From the NCBI GenBank assembly GCA_963854835.1, contig OY978526.1, positions 20,180,334 to 20,244,333 of the forward strand: 64,000 bases of DNA, read 5' to 3'. The position numbers and the translations under genes were made by a program. Positions 1 through 12,397 of the stretch are shown one piece after another. Origin of the DNA: Megamerina dolium (taxonomy: Eukaryota; Arthropoda; Insecta; Diptera; Megamerinidae). The number at the start of each line of letters is the position of its first letter. Within the stretch, counting starts at the first letter, position 1. Below the pieces are notes generated by a model. That model searched no databases. It saw only the letters and a program-made list of their open reading frames with translations, and was not told where the DNA came from.

Positions 1-85
1 TTTGGGAAGACTAGATCGAGTGCAATTTCCTTGAAGGGATCACCATAAATTGGCAATTCTGCTGGTATTGTCTGTTGTCCAATAT
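1..85 (-). CDS. Cad99C: Cad99C-like protocadherin, second coding exon (partial, runs off window)
   Basis: Reading the minus strand from 85 to 1, a splice acceptor (CACATCTTTGTAG, AG at 87-86) is followed by two bases that complete a split codon and then 27 codons and 2 more bases with no stop. The peptide contains IPAELPIYGDPFKEIALDL and ends in VFPK at the window edge. Phase: the upstream exon at 12225-12397 ends one base into a codon and this one supplies the other two, so the frame is continuous. From memory of the family, this matches the segment of Drosophila Cad99C just after its N-terminal Cys-containing stretch, inside the first cadherin repeat. Cad99C is a microvillar protocadherin related to vertebrate PCDH15. 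The exon is under 100 nt and lies at the very edge of the sequence. Identification rests on recalled similarity, not a database search. Confidence 0.85.
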
Positions 86-854
86 CTACAAAGATGTGAA
101 AACAATGATGAGATTTTTATTTCATCACGATCAATCAATAAAATGATCGATAAAACGATATATTTCTCTTTTTATTATAATTTTTGTTTTTTTTTTGTTT
201 TTTGCAATTTTGCAAACATTTTATTGCAAAATTGCAATTAAATAGAACACATCATTGCAATAAGTTGAAAACCTTTCTCTTTTTTCTGGATTCAATATAT
301 TTTCTACTTTTCTACTTGATCTTCTTCTTCTTGATTCTGTCTCGATTGGGTCAACTAATATTATTTAATGGAAATTGTAGAGCCATTCTAAAAGTTGCTT
401 CTAAAATTGCAATTTATGTATATATGTATTCATACTCGTACATACATAACATATACTCATACTCACATGTGTACCTCTACAATCAAATTGCATTGAATCT
501 AATTCACACACAATCTTTCTTGAATTGAAAGCAGTATGTAGTAGTTGTAGTTGTACACAGAATATAAACAGTAGTAGTAGCATAAAACAACTTTGAATTG
601 CTACTGTTTCTACTAGTTGTGCTTTTTGTTGTTGTTTTTGTTGTTGTTTGTTGTTTATTTCTAGTGCATACACATATTTATGATAGTATGTACTTGGCTA
701 CATAAGGTATGAGTTTGCTTTTATAATTATGGTATGTGCATTAGTTATGGCACAGCGTAGGATTTTTCGATTTTGATAGGCTCCCTAAAGACGTTTTATT
801 TTCAATATTTTTCTATAATTTATTTACTTCACTTGTTGTTGTAAAGAAGAATTT

Positions 855-2030
855 ATTGGGGGTCCGCCCTACAGTTTACCCTTTTAGATAAAATTCCTGG
901 GATATTTGCAATTTTTACCACATTTTTAGATTATTTTGGCGGGAAGCCGCTTAATGAGGGAAGATAGGGTGTAAGTATGTTCGGAGGAAATAATGCGACA
1001 GAATAATTTCATGGCTTTACGGGCGATTCCTTGACAGATATGGGTTTATATGATAATTTTCATACATTTTTACATTAATTTTATAGGGGAGTCCCCCGAA
1101 AAGGTAAAGATACTGATTAAGTATGAGTATAAATATAAGTATAAATGAGAGTTGATGATCTAATTATTCCCCCTAAGAGCTCCATGGAGGCAATGAGTGT
1201 AAATTTTAGAAAAAACTTCAATTTAGTAGAGAAGCTACAGGAAGCAGATCGAGATAGGTGGTGAGGATGTTTTTGAAATATATTTAACCGAAAAAATTCA
1301 TGGGGGCTCTTGATTCATTTCATTCATCTACGGGTGAGTAGTGAGCAGCTATTTGGTTATTCCACTATTTCGATGCATTTTTAGGTTAATTTTGTAGATG
1401 AGCCCCCCATAAGGGCTGGAGATAGAAGTTAAGTATGTTTGGAGAAAATGTTTCAATGGCAAAATTAATTAGGATCATATACCTCCCTCACCTTTTGAGG
1501 TATGTGCTACAGCGATGGATGCGAATTTTACAAAAATGTGAATTTTGTAGGAGAGCACCTCTAAGGGATCAAGATATGGGTTAAGTATATATCAGAAAAA
1601 TGTTGGCGTAAGAAAATTAATGAGTGTTGATCACACAAGTCAGCAGTTATTGGTGTATTTGCCATATTGCAGATGTTTTAAGATTAATTTAGTGGAGGAG
1701 CTCTACCCTAAGCGGCAGAGATATGAAGTAAGTACGTTCGAAGAAAATGTTACGATGGAAAAATGAATGAGTGTTGGTCATTCAGCTCACTAATTAAGGG
1801 CATCCTGGAAGCGGTGGGAGCAAATTTTACAAAAATGTTAATTTTGTAAGGGACCCGTCCTAAGGATTTGAGAAAGCGGATTACAATGTTCCAAAAAAGT
1901 TTTGAGCAGGAAAAATTCATTGGAGCTAGTCATATATTTGATCTTTTTAGGGGCGACTGCTAGGCAGCTGTGACGATGTTTGTCGATTTTACACTCACTT
2001 TTTAGCATTGACTACGAGTAGGGCCCATCT
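855..2030 (+). repeat. Tandem array, family 1 ('GGAGCC' units, about 150 bp)
   Basis: A landmark of the form AATTTTGTAGGGGAGCCCCC recurs near 1078, 1387, 1537, 1686 and 1840. Spacing is about 150 bp, with one double spacing. Between landmarks each unit carries diverged versions of GAGATAGG..AAGTATGTTCGG, AAAATTAATGAG.GTCGGTC, and a CAGCTATGG..ATATTTGTCGATTTT segment. Units are strongly diverged, so this is an old array. The same family is found at 9400-10240, 30345-31300 and 41520-42400. No coding potential is seen. Confidence 0.7.
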
Positions 2031-3029
2031 ACCCTCATCTCACTCTTATAATTTATAGGCTTACGCACTTTTTTACAGAATCTCCATTATTAAACTCATT
2101 ATTAATGATTTCCAAATGTCACGATCCCATAGCTAATGTACATACGATGAAAACGTGTATGCGTATCGAGCAACTTTGTATGAAGAAAAACAAAACGCTT
2201 GCTGTTTTTCAAATATTAATTAATAATTATAATAAGTCTAATACATATTCCATATGGGTCTATGTATTTGAGTAGGTATATTTGTACATTCACGACTGTT
2301 CATACAGCAAGACAACTATCACTAATTATCAGCTGTTTGGCAGTAGCGTCGATGAAAATGGGGACTCAGTTTAGTAATATTCATATACATATTCGTATTC
2401 AAAAAGCTTCATTCGATATTCCCCTGAAATATATTTCCTAGATACATCACTGTTAATTGATTTCTCAATGAGAAGTGTATGTAGCGGCAGAATCATGTTT
2501 CCATATAAAATGGAAAGCATATGCTTTTAGATATAAAACATATGTATTATCGGAATATATATATACTACAAATAAGCACATAACATATGTCTATAAATTC
2601 ATAGATACAATTTTATATGTTAATAATCGAATTTATCGTTACATGTTCTTCAGCTTAGAAATAGGTGTTTAATAAAATTAATTGCTTAACTGCTTATATA
2701 GCATCCACAAGCTGTTCAATGTGTATTTGGTAGATATGTAATGATATAAATTATGTATACTCATTCTCATACCTCATACATTGTATCAGAGTGTCTCTAT
2801 AAATATGAATAGTCTACTTACAATTAATTGCAATTATAATTTATAGGATCTAATATGTATATTCCTGTATTGAAATTTTTATGATTATATCGATTACACT
2901 GAGGTACATAGTAATGAATACATTCAGACGAGAGAAGCATAATTTCTACTGGATTTGTGTATAAGGAATTCAGTGGTAATAAATATTAATTTTGCCACAT
3001 TTAGTCTTGACTTGATCTTAATGAAGTCA

Positions 3030-4110
3030 TTTCGTTTATAAATAAACATTGTCCCCATACAAAATTCCAATTTTTTTCCTTAATACATCAAAAATATTAT
3101 ATAGCACGTACCATTATTTTTTAATATTTTACACTCAAACTTCTTGAATGTAATTATTTCACCAAATTATCATTCTTCACATAATTTGAACTCATTCTGT
3201 GCATAAATAAACATAGTCCCCATACAAAATTGTTACCAAATTATCATTTTTTATATGGCAGCTAACATTATTTTTCAATGTTTTACACTGAAACTTGGTA
3301 GAACTTAGTTTTTCAATAAAAAAATTATAATTACAAAATTTCATATCATTTTGTTCATAACTAAACATCGTTCTCATACGAAAGAGTCATTCTTTTATAT
3401 GGCAGCTATCATTATTTTTTAATATTTTATACCGAAATTTCGGGTGTATTTCTTTTTCCTCAAAATAAAATCCCTCGCAAAATTTGAAATCATTTCGTTC
3501 ATAACTAAAGATAGTTCTCATACGAAATATTCAACTTTTTATATGGCAGCTACTATTATATTTTAATATTTTACCACGAAACTTAGAAAATCTTAGTTTT
3601 GCATCAAAATAATATCTCTCGCAAAATTTCAATTCATTTTGTTCACAACTAAACATAGTCTCCATATAAAATGTTCATTCTTTTGTATGGCAGGTATCAA
3701 TTTTTTAAAATATTTTACGCTGAAATTTTGAAAATTTCATTTTTTCATCAAAATATTATCTCTTACTAAATTTAAAGTCATTCCGTTCATAAATAAACAT
3801 AGTTGCCATACAAAATGTTCATTCTTTTGTATGGCAGGTATCAATTTTTTAAAATATTTTACGCTGAAATTTTGAAAATTTCATTTTTTCATCAAAATAT
3901 TATCTCTTACTAAATTTAAAGTCATTCCGTTCATAAATAAACATAGTCGCCATATAAAATTTTCATTCTTTCATATGGCAGCTATCATTATTTTTCAATG
4001 TGTTACACTGAAACTTTGGAAATCTTGTTTTTTCACAAAAATAACATTTTTTACAACAATTGAAGTCATTACATTCATAAATAAACATAGTTGCCATACG
4101 AAATTTTAAT
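3030..4110 (+). repeat. Tandem array, family 3 (about 144-154-bp units)
   Basis: The landmark CATAAATAAACATAGTC.CCATACAAAA recurs near 3037, 3199, 3353, 3500, 3650, 3787, 3930 and 4071. Two consecutive units between about 3667 and 3954 are almost identical over 144 bp, while the others are diverged, so one unit duplicated recently. The same family forms a larger array at 51900-53340. Short ORFs here, such as minus-strand 3963-4151, are by-products of the repeat. Confidence 0.7.
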
Positions 4111-5284
4111 TTGTATTTAATGCATGTGACAATGTTTAATCGGAAGTACACCCGATTTTATTAATTTTATTATTTTCAAATTATATGGTGTCATAATTTT
4201 GCACTGATAAATAAATTTTCATATATTTGACTTTCATAAAATATGATTACATCATGAATGTATAAGAACTACTCCTAAATGACCACTTAGCACCACATAG
4301 AAGTATATAACGCCATTTGGAAGTAAAAATGTTCATTTAATATGAATTTTACCTCAAAAAAAAAAAAAAAAACCATTAAAATAACTATAAAATTAACATC
4401 TTGTATAGATACGCTCCTGGGGTTAAATTAGTTAGTGCTCATCATAATGATGTTTTGCTGAGTGCTGGCTGCCGTTGGCCAATATTTAATTTGAATATAT
4501 ACATGTCAATTTGTACCCAGTATATGTATGTATATGGCATAAATGTTTATAATTTAAAAAAAAAGTTAAGCATATTCTTGTAAAATATAGCTTAAGCTTT
4601 TACGTACATTCTCTTTCTTTTCATAGATTGTTTTGGGAGAAATTTAGTTTCTTGTTATAACATAAATACCATGACTACTATTTGTTGCAACAACTTGAAT
4701 TTTAGAGTGTGTTGTGTGTTGTGTGCAGTATTTAGCATGTAGTAATGAAATCTCCTTTCAACATATTTACGAACTTCTCACATGGGCTCACTTAAATGAA
4801 AGGAAATCAAATTATTATAGAAGGATGATAATTAGAAAGCATGTTGCAATATGAAACCATTTAGCATCAGTACAATAATTATTATGTGCATGAAGTGTAA
4901 GAAAAAAAAAAAAATTCTTTAATCGCAAACATTGCAAAATAGCAAGAGTAGCATTTAAGGATAGATATGTAAAAGGTGCCTACTAAAGTTGCTAAAGGTA
5001 GTAAAGTAAAATAAATGTTTACAAAAATGAGTTTAATCAGTTTTGATGTGAACAAGCGCAAAGAATTTAACGTCAACAGAAAATGTGCTTCCACAAATAA
5101 ACTTAATGATGTGCAAAAAACATTTTTTTTTGTTAAATAAAAGCTAACATAAAGTTCGAAAAAGGTCTAACGAAATGCATACTTGTGATGGCTTGTGTTT
5201 TGTATCTATACACAAGTATGTACCTTTATGTATATAAACAAATGTATATGTAGCCATTGGTATCCTGGAAACATCTTCATTCAT

Positions 5285-5484
5285 NNNNNNNNNNNNNNNN
5301 NNNNNNNNNNNNNNNNNNNNNNNNNNNNNNNNNNNNNNNNNNNNNNNNNNNNNNNNNNNNNNNNNNNNNNNNNNNNNNNNNNNNNNNNNNNNNNNNNNNN
5401 NNNNNNNNNNNNNNNNNNNNNNNNNNNNNNNNNNNNNNNNNNNNNNNNNNNNNNNNNNNNNNNNNNNNNNNNNNNNNNNNNNNN
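5285..5484. other. Assembly gap (200 N)
   Basis: An uninterrupted run of exactly 200 N. A round 200 suggests a placeholder rather than a measured length. ORFs reading through it are meaningless. Confidence 0.99.
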
Positions 5485-5602
5485 ATAATGGATGAATATA
5501 AGAGTGTGTTTGTATACTATATTCTGATAAATATTTTACGCTTTTATTTATTGGGTGTAAGATGCAATTTAACGAGTTGATTTTTTTCGTGTGTTTTTTT
5601 TT

Positions 5603-6844
5603 TATACCCTACACTCAAAGAGTCAAGGGTGTATTCAATTTTTGCTTCTGTTTGTAACATTCAAGAAGACAGTTGACAGAAATGGAAAAGAGATTAATCA
5701 AAATAATGATTTCAGTCGATTTAGCCATGTCTCTCTGGTTGTCTACGAAGCTGGAAGCACATGATAACTGCCGTAATTATAAAGGTATCGTACTGAAAAT
5801 TGGTTTATAATATAATTTTCATCAACGAATGAACGAGTTTGAAATGAGCGAAATCGAATAAAAACTACGTCTACCTTCCATACAAAATTATGTTGTTAAA
5901 TGTATTTTTTCATACTTTCCACATGAAAATATAATGCCATTAAACTAAAACTTGGTATATGAATCATATTTGATCTCAGAACTGATATCTTAGAATATGG
6001 GCATAATTGGATAAATTTCACGCTTACCTCCCATACAAAAATATGTTTTTGAAAGGCTCTTTTTTACAATTTACGCATGAAAATATAATACGAGCAAACT
6101 AAAACTCAGTTCATAAAGCTAATGTGATTACATAACAATTATATTGAAAAATGGGCATAATCGGATGAAAATCACACCTACCGGTCATATAAAAGTATCT
6201 AGTGGAATGTATGTTTTTATATTTTATGCTCGAAAATATGAAATTATCAAACTGAAATTTGTTATTTAAAGTTTATCTTATAAGAGAATTGCTATATTAA
6301 AAAATATAACTTATTGGACTAAAGCTACACATAGCTCCCATACAAAAGTGTATTGTGGATTGTAAGTTTTAACACTTTGCTCATGAAAATATGATGTTAT
6401 TAAGCTGAAACTTGGTACATATGATTATATTTACTAAATAATTGATATAATTGGAAATCGATGAAATCGATTAAAAATCACGCATAGCTCCCATATAAAA
6501 TTATGTTTTTATATGTATTTTTTCATACTTTTCGTATGAAAATATATATTTATCAATTTGAAATTTCGTAATTATTATTATTTTTAGTGGTAAATGGTTA
6601 GGTTTAAAAATCGTCTAAATTTGATGAAAAATTCGCCTATCTCTCATACAAAAGCATGATTTCGGCTGTACTCTGGGCACGTATATATCAAGCTATTAGA
6701 CAGAAACTCAGCACATACGATTATTTTTATCAATGTGCAAACATATTTAAAAATCGGCGCTATCGGATGAAAATTACATCTACTCCCAGTACAAAAGTAT
6801 GAGTTTTCGAAGTATGCGAGTCCATCTCTCATGCTGTAGGGTAT
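5603..6844 (+). mobile_element. Non-autonomous element with terminal inverted repeats and central tandem array (family 2)
   Basis: The left end TATACCCTACACTC (5603-5616) forms an imperfect hairpin with GAGTCAAGGGTGTA (5620-5633). The right end TGTAGGGTAT (6835-6844) is the exact reverse complement of ATACCCTACA at 5604-5613. Inside, a head carries the motif GTCGATTTAGCCATGTCTCT near 5717, which I recognise from widely dispersed fly repeats. It is followed by seven units of about 152 bp marked by CTCCCATACAAAA.TATG near 5871, 6024, 6180, 6333, 6486, 6639 and 6780. Head, central repeats and terminal inverted repeats fit the general plan of DINE/Helentron-associated elements. That class assignment is an inference. 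The element lies inside the large Cad99C-like intron. Confidence 0.6.
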
Positions 6845-8383
6845 TTAAACTTCGATATTACCGAAATTAAACTTTTCAAAATCATTTCATTTTATTTTCA
6901 TTTTGTATTGAGAACATCGAACTTGCTTGGTACTACTGCAACAAAATGATAGAACATAAATTAAAGAATCAGCAGTAATAGCAACATATTGCATATGTAC
7001 GTACGTAGTACTGCATTATGGTTGCATGAATTTTTAGATTAACTACAAGAATTTCCTTACTGACTATATGTCCATATGAGTAGTACTTACTACCACAAAT
7101 GTGGCTGGCGATTAACGATTTCAATATGAATGCAATGCAGAAATGACCAACTACAAGTAAATGTATACATATATTCGTATACACAATGTTTAGAAACATA
7201 GTAGATGTATATATGCATGTTTTTTCTGCAGACAATATACATATTGCTCACAATTAAAGCAGCTAGACAGACACAGCAGTGTAGATGGACAAGCAGTTTT
7301 ATCGTCTATTGCGTAGGTTGCATCATAGAGTATGTAGGCATTTATATACGAGTATCAATACGATACATGCATGCGTATAGACTTTGTCAGTAGGGCGATT
7401 ATATGCAAAATCTATTAAATTATTGTTGTATATAGTTTATTGGTATATATGTAATATATATAGTATAAAGAGACAGACATACATGTACCGGAAATTAAAC
7501 TACGCCATCGTCATCGTCATTGGTGTTGTCATATGATGTAGAAAAGCTTGTTTTTTGTTGCGTGATCGTTAAATAATTAACATTAATTGGCTGAATCGTT
7601 GCGTTCATGATTGAATGGCTAATTGAAAGTGATACACGGAATACTTAGGAATGATACTGCATAAATACATACTTGGACTATACATAAAGTACGAGTATAT
7701 GTGTGCTTTGGCATTGACAATACCAATGGAAGTTAATTAAATTTTCAATGATATTTTTATTCTTTTATTTGTCTACAGAAATGCTAATAAGTATCTACTG
7801 TTGTAAGTAGATTGTTTAAAAGTGTCAATTGGAAGAAAAACCTTCACAATTTTTGTTTGTTTCATCTGCAGCTATATAAGTGAATGTAAGCCCTTTTGAA
7901 AATTGACACATCTTTGCATTGCATTCATGCATCCTTTGTGTATTTGTTTTTTTTTTCATATTTTTGTTGTTGTAATTTTTATTCATTTGATACAGCTCAC
8001 TGATCTGCATATATGAAATGTGTTCGAATGTCAAGTGTGCTATTCTCTTCTGTCTCTTCGAATTCAATACAGATGAGTGCATTTCTCCTACAAAAGATTA
8101 TAATGACGTATTCGGCATTGATGTGTGAATATTGCATGAATACATTGAGATGGTAGATGAGTATAAAAGCCAACTAACTGGTGATTATGGCATCGGCATA
8201 TGTTTCATTTTAGTTTAGATCCTGCTAATGATGGTTTTGTGGTTTTGTTTTTCTCATATTTAATTTTGCATAATTAATGACTTCTGGTCCGATCAGACCA
8301 TTACAATGGCCTGGCTGGAAGCTATTCTTCAAGTGTTACTTTGTCTTTTTTAAATTTCCTATAGATGTTATTGAAGTATATAC

Positions 8384-9175
8384 ATGATGAGTTCTTTGAG
8401 GTGTACAAATTGCAGTAAGGAAGTTAATCCTAAGGGCAAAAATAATATTCCCTTAATTTGGCTTACCGTGGACGAGGGCAAGACGAAGTACCTAGTGTCT
8501 ACAACCAAAGAGTCCCGGTGTCTTGGACAACACGTCACTGTTGACAATTGCACTTTCGAGATGGTGAAGGATTTCGTCTATCTTGGAACCAGCATCAACA
8601 ACTGTAATGACGTCAGCCTGGATATCATGCGTAAGATAACTCTTGCTAACAGGTGTTACTTTGGGCTGAGTATGCAACTGAGAAGTCGAGCCCTCTCTCG
8701 AAGATCGAAAATCACACTCTACAAGTCCTTCATTATTCCTGTAGGGAATAACATATGGCGCAAAAGCCTGGACAATTTCCACCACGGATGAGAGGATGCT
8801 TGGAGTTTTCGACAGAAAAGTTCTGCGCAGGACCTTCCTCCTATTTGCATTGATGGCGAGTATCGAGTAAGGTACAATGTTGAGTTGTATGAGCTGTACG
8901 CTGACATTGACATAGTCAGGCGAATCAAAATTCTTCGGCTGGACTGGTTGGGTCACATCGAGCGAATGAAAGAAGACGCTCCAGCAAAGATGGTATCTAA
9001 TTCGGCATCCGCTGGAGGACGCAGAAGAAGAGAAAAATTAAAGATTAAAGATTGGAAGGACCAAGTGTTGGGTAACCTGATGACGCTTGGAATATCCAAT
9101 GGGGGCCAGCAAGCGAAGAACATATTTTCGGCCTAAATCGATCATCAGTTGTTATGGCCACATAAGAAGAAGAAG
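8384..9175 (+). pseudogene. LINE reverse-transcriptase C-terminal fragment with 3' tail (dead non-LTR retrotransposon)
   Basis: 8384-8791 encodes VDEGKTKYLVS, then FVYLGTSINNCNDVSLDI and ITLANRCYFGLSMQL..LSRRSKITLYKSFIIPV, the post-catalytic part of a non-LTR retrotransposon polymerase. The homology moves to another frame (AKAWTISTTDERMLGVFDRKVLRR, 8761-8825) and then to 8885-9136 (YELYADIDIVRRIKILRLDWLGHIERM...GRRRREKLKIKDWKDQV). This shows at least two frameshifts. The catalytic palm (YADD box) and endonuclease are absent, so the copy is 5'-truncated. It ends near (AAG)n at 9162-9176, a short tandem 3' tail. An RTE-like clade is possible but not established. It cannot encode a working enzyme. 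Confidence 0.8.
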
Positions 9176-9399
9176 AATTTGTCCCTTTACAAATTAATTT
9201 TTGTGAATTTCTAGAATACTTTTTCCAGAAACAAATCTACAGTACCCATTAAAGTTACCATTTCTAATTGGTCAAACAAATACCATAAATTTTGACTACT
9301 TTTTTCCCTTTTTCTTTTTCCTTTTTTTTTTTCCAAGAATAGAAAAGAAAAAGTTTGAACTTGCCTTTTCAGTTTTGTGCTCATTATCTTCATTTGATC

Positions 9400-10240
9400 A
9401 GGGGAGCCCTTCCTAAGTATGTTCGGTGAAAATGTTCAGGAGTCAAAGTTAATGCTGGTCAATTTTATATTTTACTACTGTATGGGCGATTTCAGAACAG
9501 ATATGGGACTATTTGTCGATTTTCAAAGGTTTTCACGTTGATATCATATGAGAGCCCTCCCAAGGAGTAAATATAGTCAGCAAGTATTGTTTGAGATAAT
9601 GTTGGCAACGTTAATAGCGATCGGTCTTATATTTTACCATTCTAGGTGCGATTCCTATGCTGCTAAGATAATATTTGTAAATTTGTAGGTTTTGTATGGG
9701 AGTCCTCCTATGGAGTAAAGATAGTAAGCAAGTATTTTTTTGGAGAAAATGTTTAGTAAGCAAAATCAATGAAGTTCGGTTGTACATTTTACCATTCTAG
9801 GAACGATCCCTCAACAGTCATGAGGATATTTGTCGTGTTTCAGGCGATTTTGCGTTCATTTTGTGTTGAAGTTACCTTAAGGAGTGAATATAATGACTAA
9901 GAGTGTTCAGAAACCTCATTGTGAAGCAAAACGAAAAGAGGTCGGTCATATGTTTCATCTTTCTAGGGGAAATTTTGCAATTGCAATTAAAAAATTTTGT
10001 AAAATTCATTTCCACCGATAACAGAATGATGTTAAAGAGTTAATTATATGATCGATCGCTATTCAAGTTAACTATTCGATATAATTCATCAACATGGTAT
10101 GAAGAAATATCTAAAAATCGACAAACAACCTTGGGGAGCAGTAAATAGTCCCATATTAACTTTTCCTCCCTACAATTTTCTTCGAACGGATTTACTTCTT
10201 TCTATCTCTGGCCCATACATGGATTCACCTACAAAATGTA
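9400..10240 (+). repeat. Tandem array, family 1, with an inverted unit at its right end
   Basis: GGGGAGCCC-type landmarks occur near 9399, 9543, 9693 and 9858 (about 150-165 bp apart) with AGTATTGTTTGAGATAATGTTGGC-type spacers. From about 10090 to 10240 the same unit is seen in reverse: AAAAATCGACAAA, then TTTTCTTCGAACGGATTTAC and TTTCTATCTCTGG. The array therefore has a head-to-head flank. Confidence 0.6.
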
Positions 10241-11158
10241 TTCACTGAAGGCCGTGCATTTGACAGTGCCCATTTTATGAAAGTCATAGTTGAGGGTCTG
10301 ATGCCCTGATAGGTAACTTGTGAGCAATCTTAAAACAGGCATGTTACATATCATACAACTAGAAGTTCTGTGTGTTGTGGTTAGCGCTTAGGCTTGCCTA
10401 AGACTGGGATGTTATTATAGAAGTTGATAGAAGTTCCAACAATCTTATGCTCCGTAATCAACGAACAAAAAGTTGAACCATAGAATGATATATCTTGATT
10501 CTGATTCCATGTAATGAAGGGCAGATACATAGAAGTGCCTCTTCAGATTAGTTCATTTGAAATCCCATTTAAAGATTTATTGACATCGCTATAATCAGTA
10601 CAAAGAATATTATTGCCCACTGCAAGCATTTCCAATTTGTATTGAAAGTGGAATGTTTCCAAGTTATTACATCTATAATAATAGTGGTATCTACAATTTC
10701 CTAGTTTAGCATAAATTCGTAATTCTTAACCCTTAAGGAGTAAACGTATTAACAGCGACGCCATTACACAACAGATCTATTATGATATCATGTTAACTGT
10801 TTTGTTAGACTGCGTAATATTGAGAAAAGAGTTGAATGACTTATGTTTATTTTTTTTCAACTAACATAGACTCTTACGAGTGAGTGTGTAGCTATACTTA
10901 ATACAAATCATACAATACATATAATCTTCTAGTTTATTTTATTTCATCTCCTTTTATTTTTTTTTTGCTTCCGAGAAGAAATTGTTTGTAGCCTTAAAGC
11001 CAAATAGTTATACTACTACTATACAATTGGTTATTTATGCTTCTTTTATTCTTGACAAAGAGAAGCAGAGAAAAGAGGAAATGTAAAATTAAAATTGTAG
11101 GCATTTGTAATGCGAATCTTGAGATTTTTATGAACGCTTTTGCTAAGTGGGACCGAAC

Positions 11159-11192
11159 TAGGCTGGGCTGGTCTGGGCTGGGCTGGGCTGGG
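11159..11192. repeat. (GGGCT)n microsatellite
   Basis: Imperfect pentanucleotide run, interrupted once by GTCT, inside the large intron. The Pro/Gln-rich minus ORF over it is an artefact of the repeat. Confidence 0.9.
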
Positions 11193-12224
11193 TGATGCAA
11201 TGATTACTTACATAAACATCAGTGTCAGTGCTGATGTTTAGATCGTTTATTGTATTGTAATAAGTACCTATAGAGTTTATAGAGTTATTGTTTGAATCAC
11301 TTCCTTATTTTATATTTTATTTGAATTCCATCAGCTACCTACTACGATACATACATATAACTAACTTATGGTGGTGGTCTAAATGGATACACAACATATT
11401 GTCTTATATTTTGAATGCAATTATTTTGTACTCGTAAACTTGTTAGTTACTTCCTTTGTATATAATACGAACTAGTTAGATGCTTCAATTTGTTGCGAAT
11501 GTTTATTACAATAGTCAATAGGGATTAAAAAAAGACATAACTTTAAGATTTCCTTAAAATATACTTGTTGCCAACATATAATATGTACTCGTAGTATATG
11601 GAGGAATAGGATTGTCAATTTTTTTGCACAATACTTGCGAATGCAGTTATATTTTTTTTCCAACTGATCGCTGTCGGCTTATTTAGTGCACTGCATTGTG
11701 TATATTGCACGCAATCCATATAGATGTATATACACATGTATCATACATATGATATGTATATACATGTATACAATATGATAAATGAAGCACAACAATGTTG
11801 AGTTCGAAAAAAATGATGTTTTTACACATGTAAGACACGCATACAGTTAAAATTACTTTTTTTTTTTTGTGTTAGATTGAATTTAACCGTAGGACAATTT
11901 TATATGGAAGAGAGTATATATAGGTTTATTTGAATTAAACTATGAGAAATATTATATATAAATACTAGAAGGTTTGCATTAGGTCGGTTCAAATTCATTA
12001 ACGATCTTTTACACATATTTAGCGCTAAAGTTGTGATCTTTCGTAGTGTTACAAAGTAAAGAATATCGCTAGGGGGATGGAAAAGCTTTACTTTTCTCCT
12101 TCCATTCAATACTTTAACTCTCTACTAAGCATCTTAATGTATATTATGCAATTACCATAATGAATATTTGTTTTTTTGTTTTGCGATATATTTATCTATA
12201 TCTATAACTACATAAATTACTTAC

Positions 12225-12397
12225 AATCTCCTCGACTCTCCTCTATATCCAATATGATATTTGTTTGTCCAGTCTCCACTTCGCACATTTGTGATTTGCC
12301 CAAAATGCCAGCAACTTTATGACAACCAAGTAGCACAAGTAGCAAACATGCTGAGTATATGTGTTGACCACCAACATGTAATGATGACATTTTTATG
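12225..12397 (-). CDS. Cad99C: Cad99C-like protocadherin, first coding exon (start codon and signal peptide)
   Basis: On the minus strand a splice acceptor TCTTTTATTTTAG (AG at 12399-12398) is followed by 7 nt of 5' leader and ATG at 12390-12388, in the good insect context AAAATG. The exon encodes 55 residues plus one base and ends at a consensus GTAAGT donor (12224-12219). Residues 1-12 are polar. Residues about 13-22 (SACLLLVLLG) are a hydrophobic signal-peptide core, with a likely cleavage site after KVAG (28). The mature start GKSQMCEVETGQTNIILDIE carries the early cysteine of the first cadherin repeat of PCDH15/Cad99C proteins. Phase matches the exon at 1-85. Cad99C organises apical microvilli at the cell surface in Drosophila (established knowledge). 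The symbol is assigned from recalled homology. Confidence 0.87.

Larger units (their letters stand above)
86..12224 (-). other. Cad99C: Large intron between first two coding exons of Cad99C-like gene
   Basis: On the minus strand the intron opens with a consensus donor GTAAGT (12224-12219) and closes with TTTGTAG (AG at 87-86). It is phase 1 and 12,139 bp long, including a 200-base gap. It carries tandem arrays of three families, a LINE 3' end and an array-bearing element, each listed separately. The stretches 86-850, 2031-3020, 4115-5284, 6845-8370 and 10245-12218 are AT-rich sequence with short CAA/TTG, TA and poly-A runs in which I see no gene. Confidence 0.8.

Noticed and set aside
401..673. 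Gln-rich minus ORF that might be a transcription-factor exon
   Set aside because: Gln run comes from a TTG/CAA microsatellite; no splice-consistent frame or conserved flank.
5195..5580. ORFs of 97 and 107 codons
   Set aside because: Both read through the run of N.
8492..8956. 154-codon minus-strand ORF
   Set aside because: It is antisense to the LINE polymerase fragment, whose plus-strand frames show clear homology.
11700..11770. Palindromic TATACATGTATA-rich stretch
   Set aside because: Ordinary TA/CATG simple sequence seen throughout this genome, with imperfect pairing.
11900..12109. 69-codon minus ORF lying between the two Cad99C-like exons, considered as an extra exon
   Set aside because: The flanking exons already join in phase with continuous family similarity. 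This ORF has no cadherin motifs and lacks clear splice borders.
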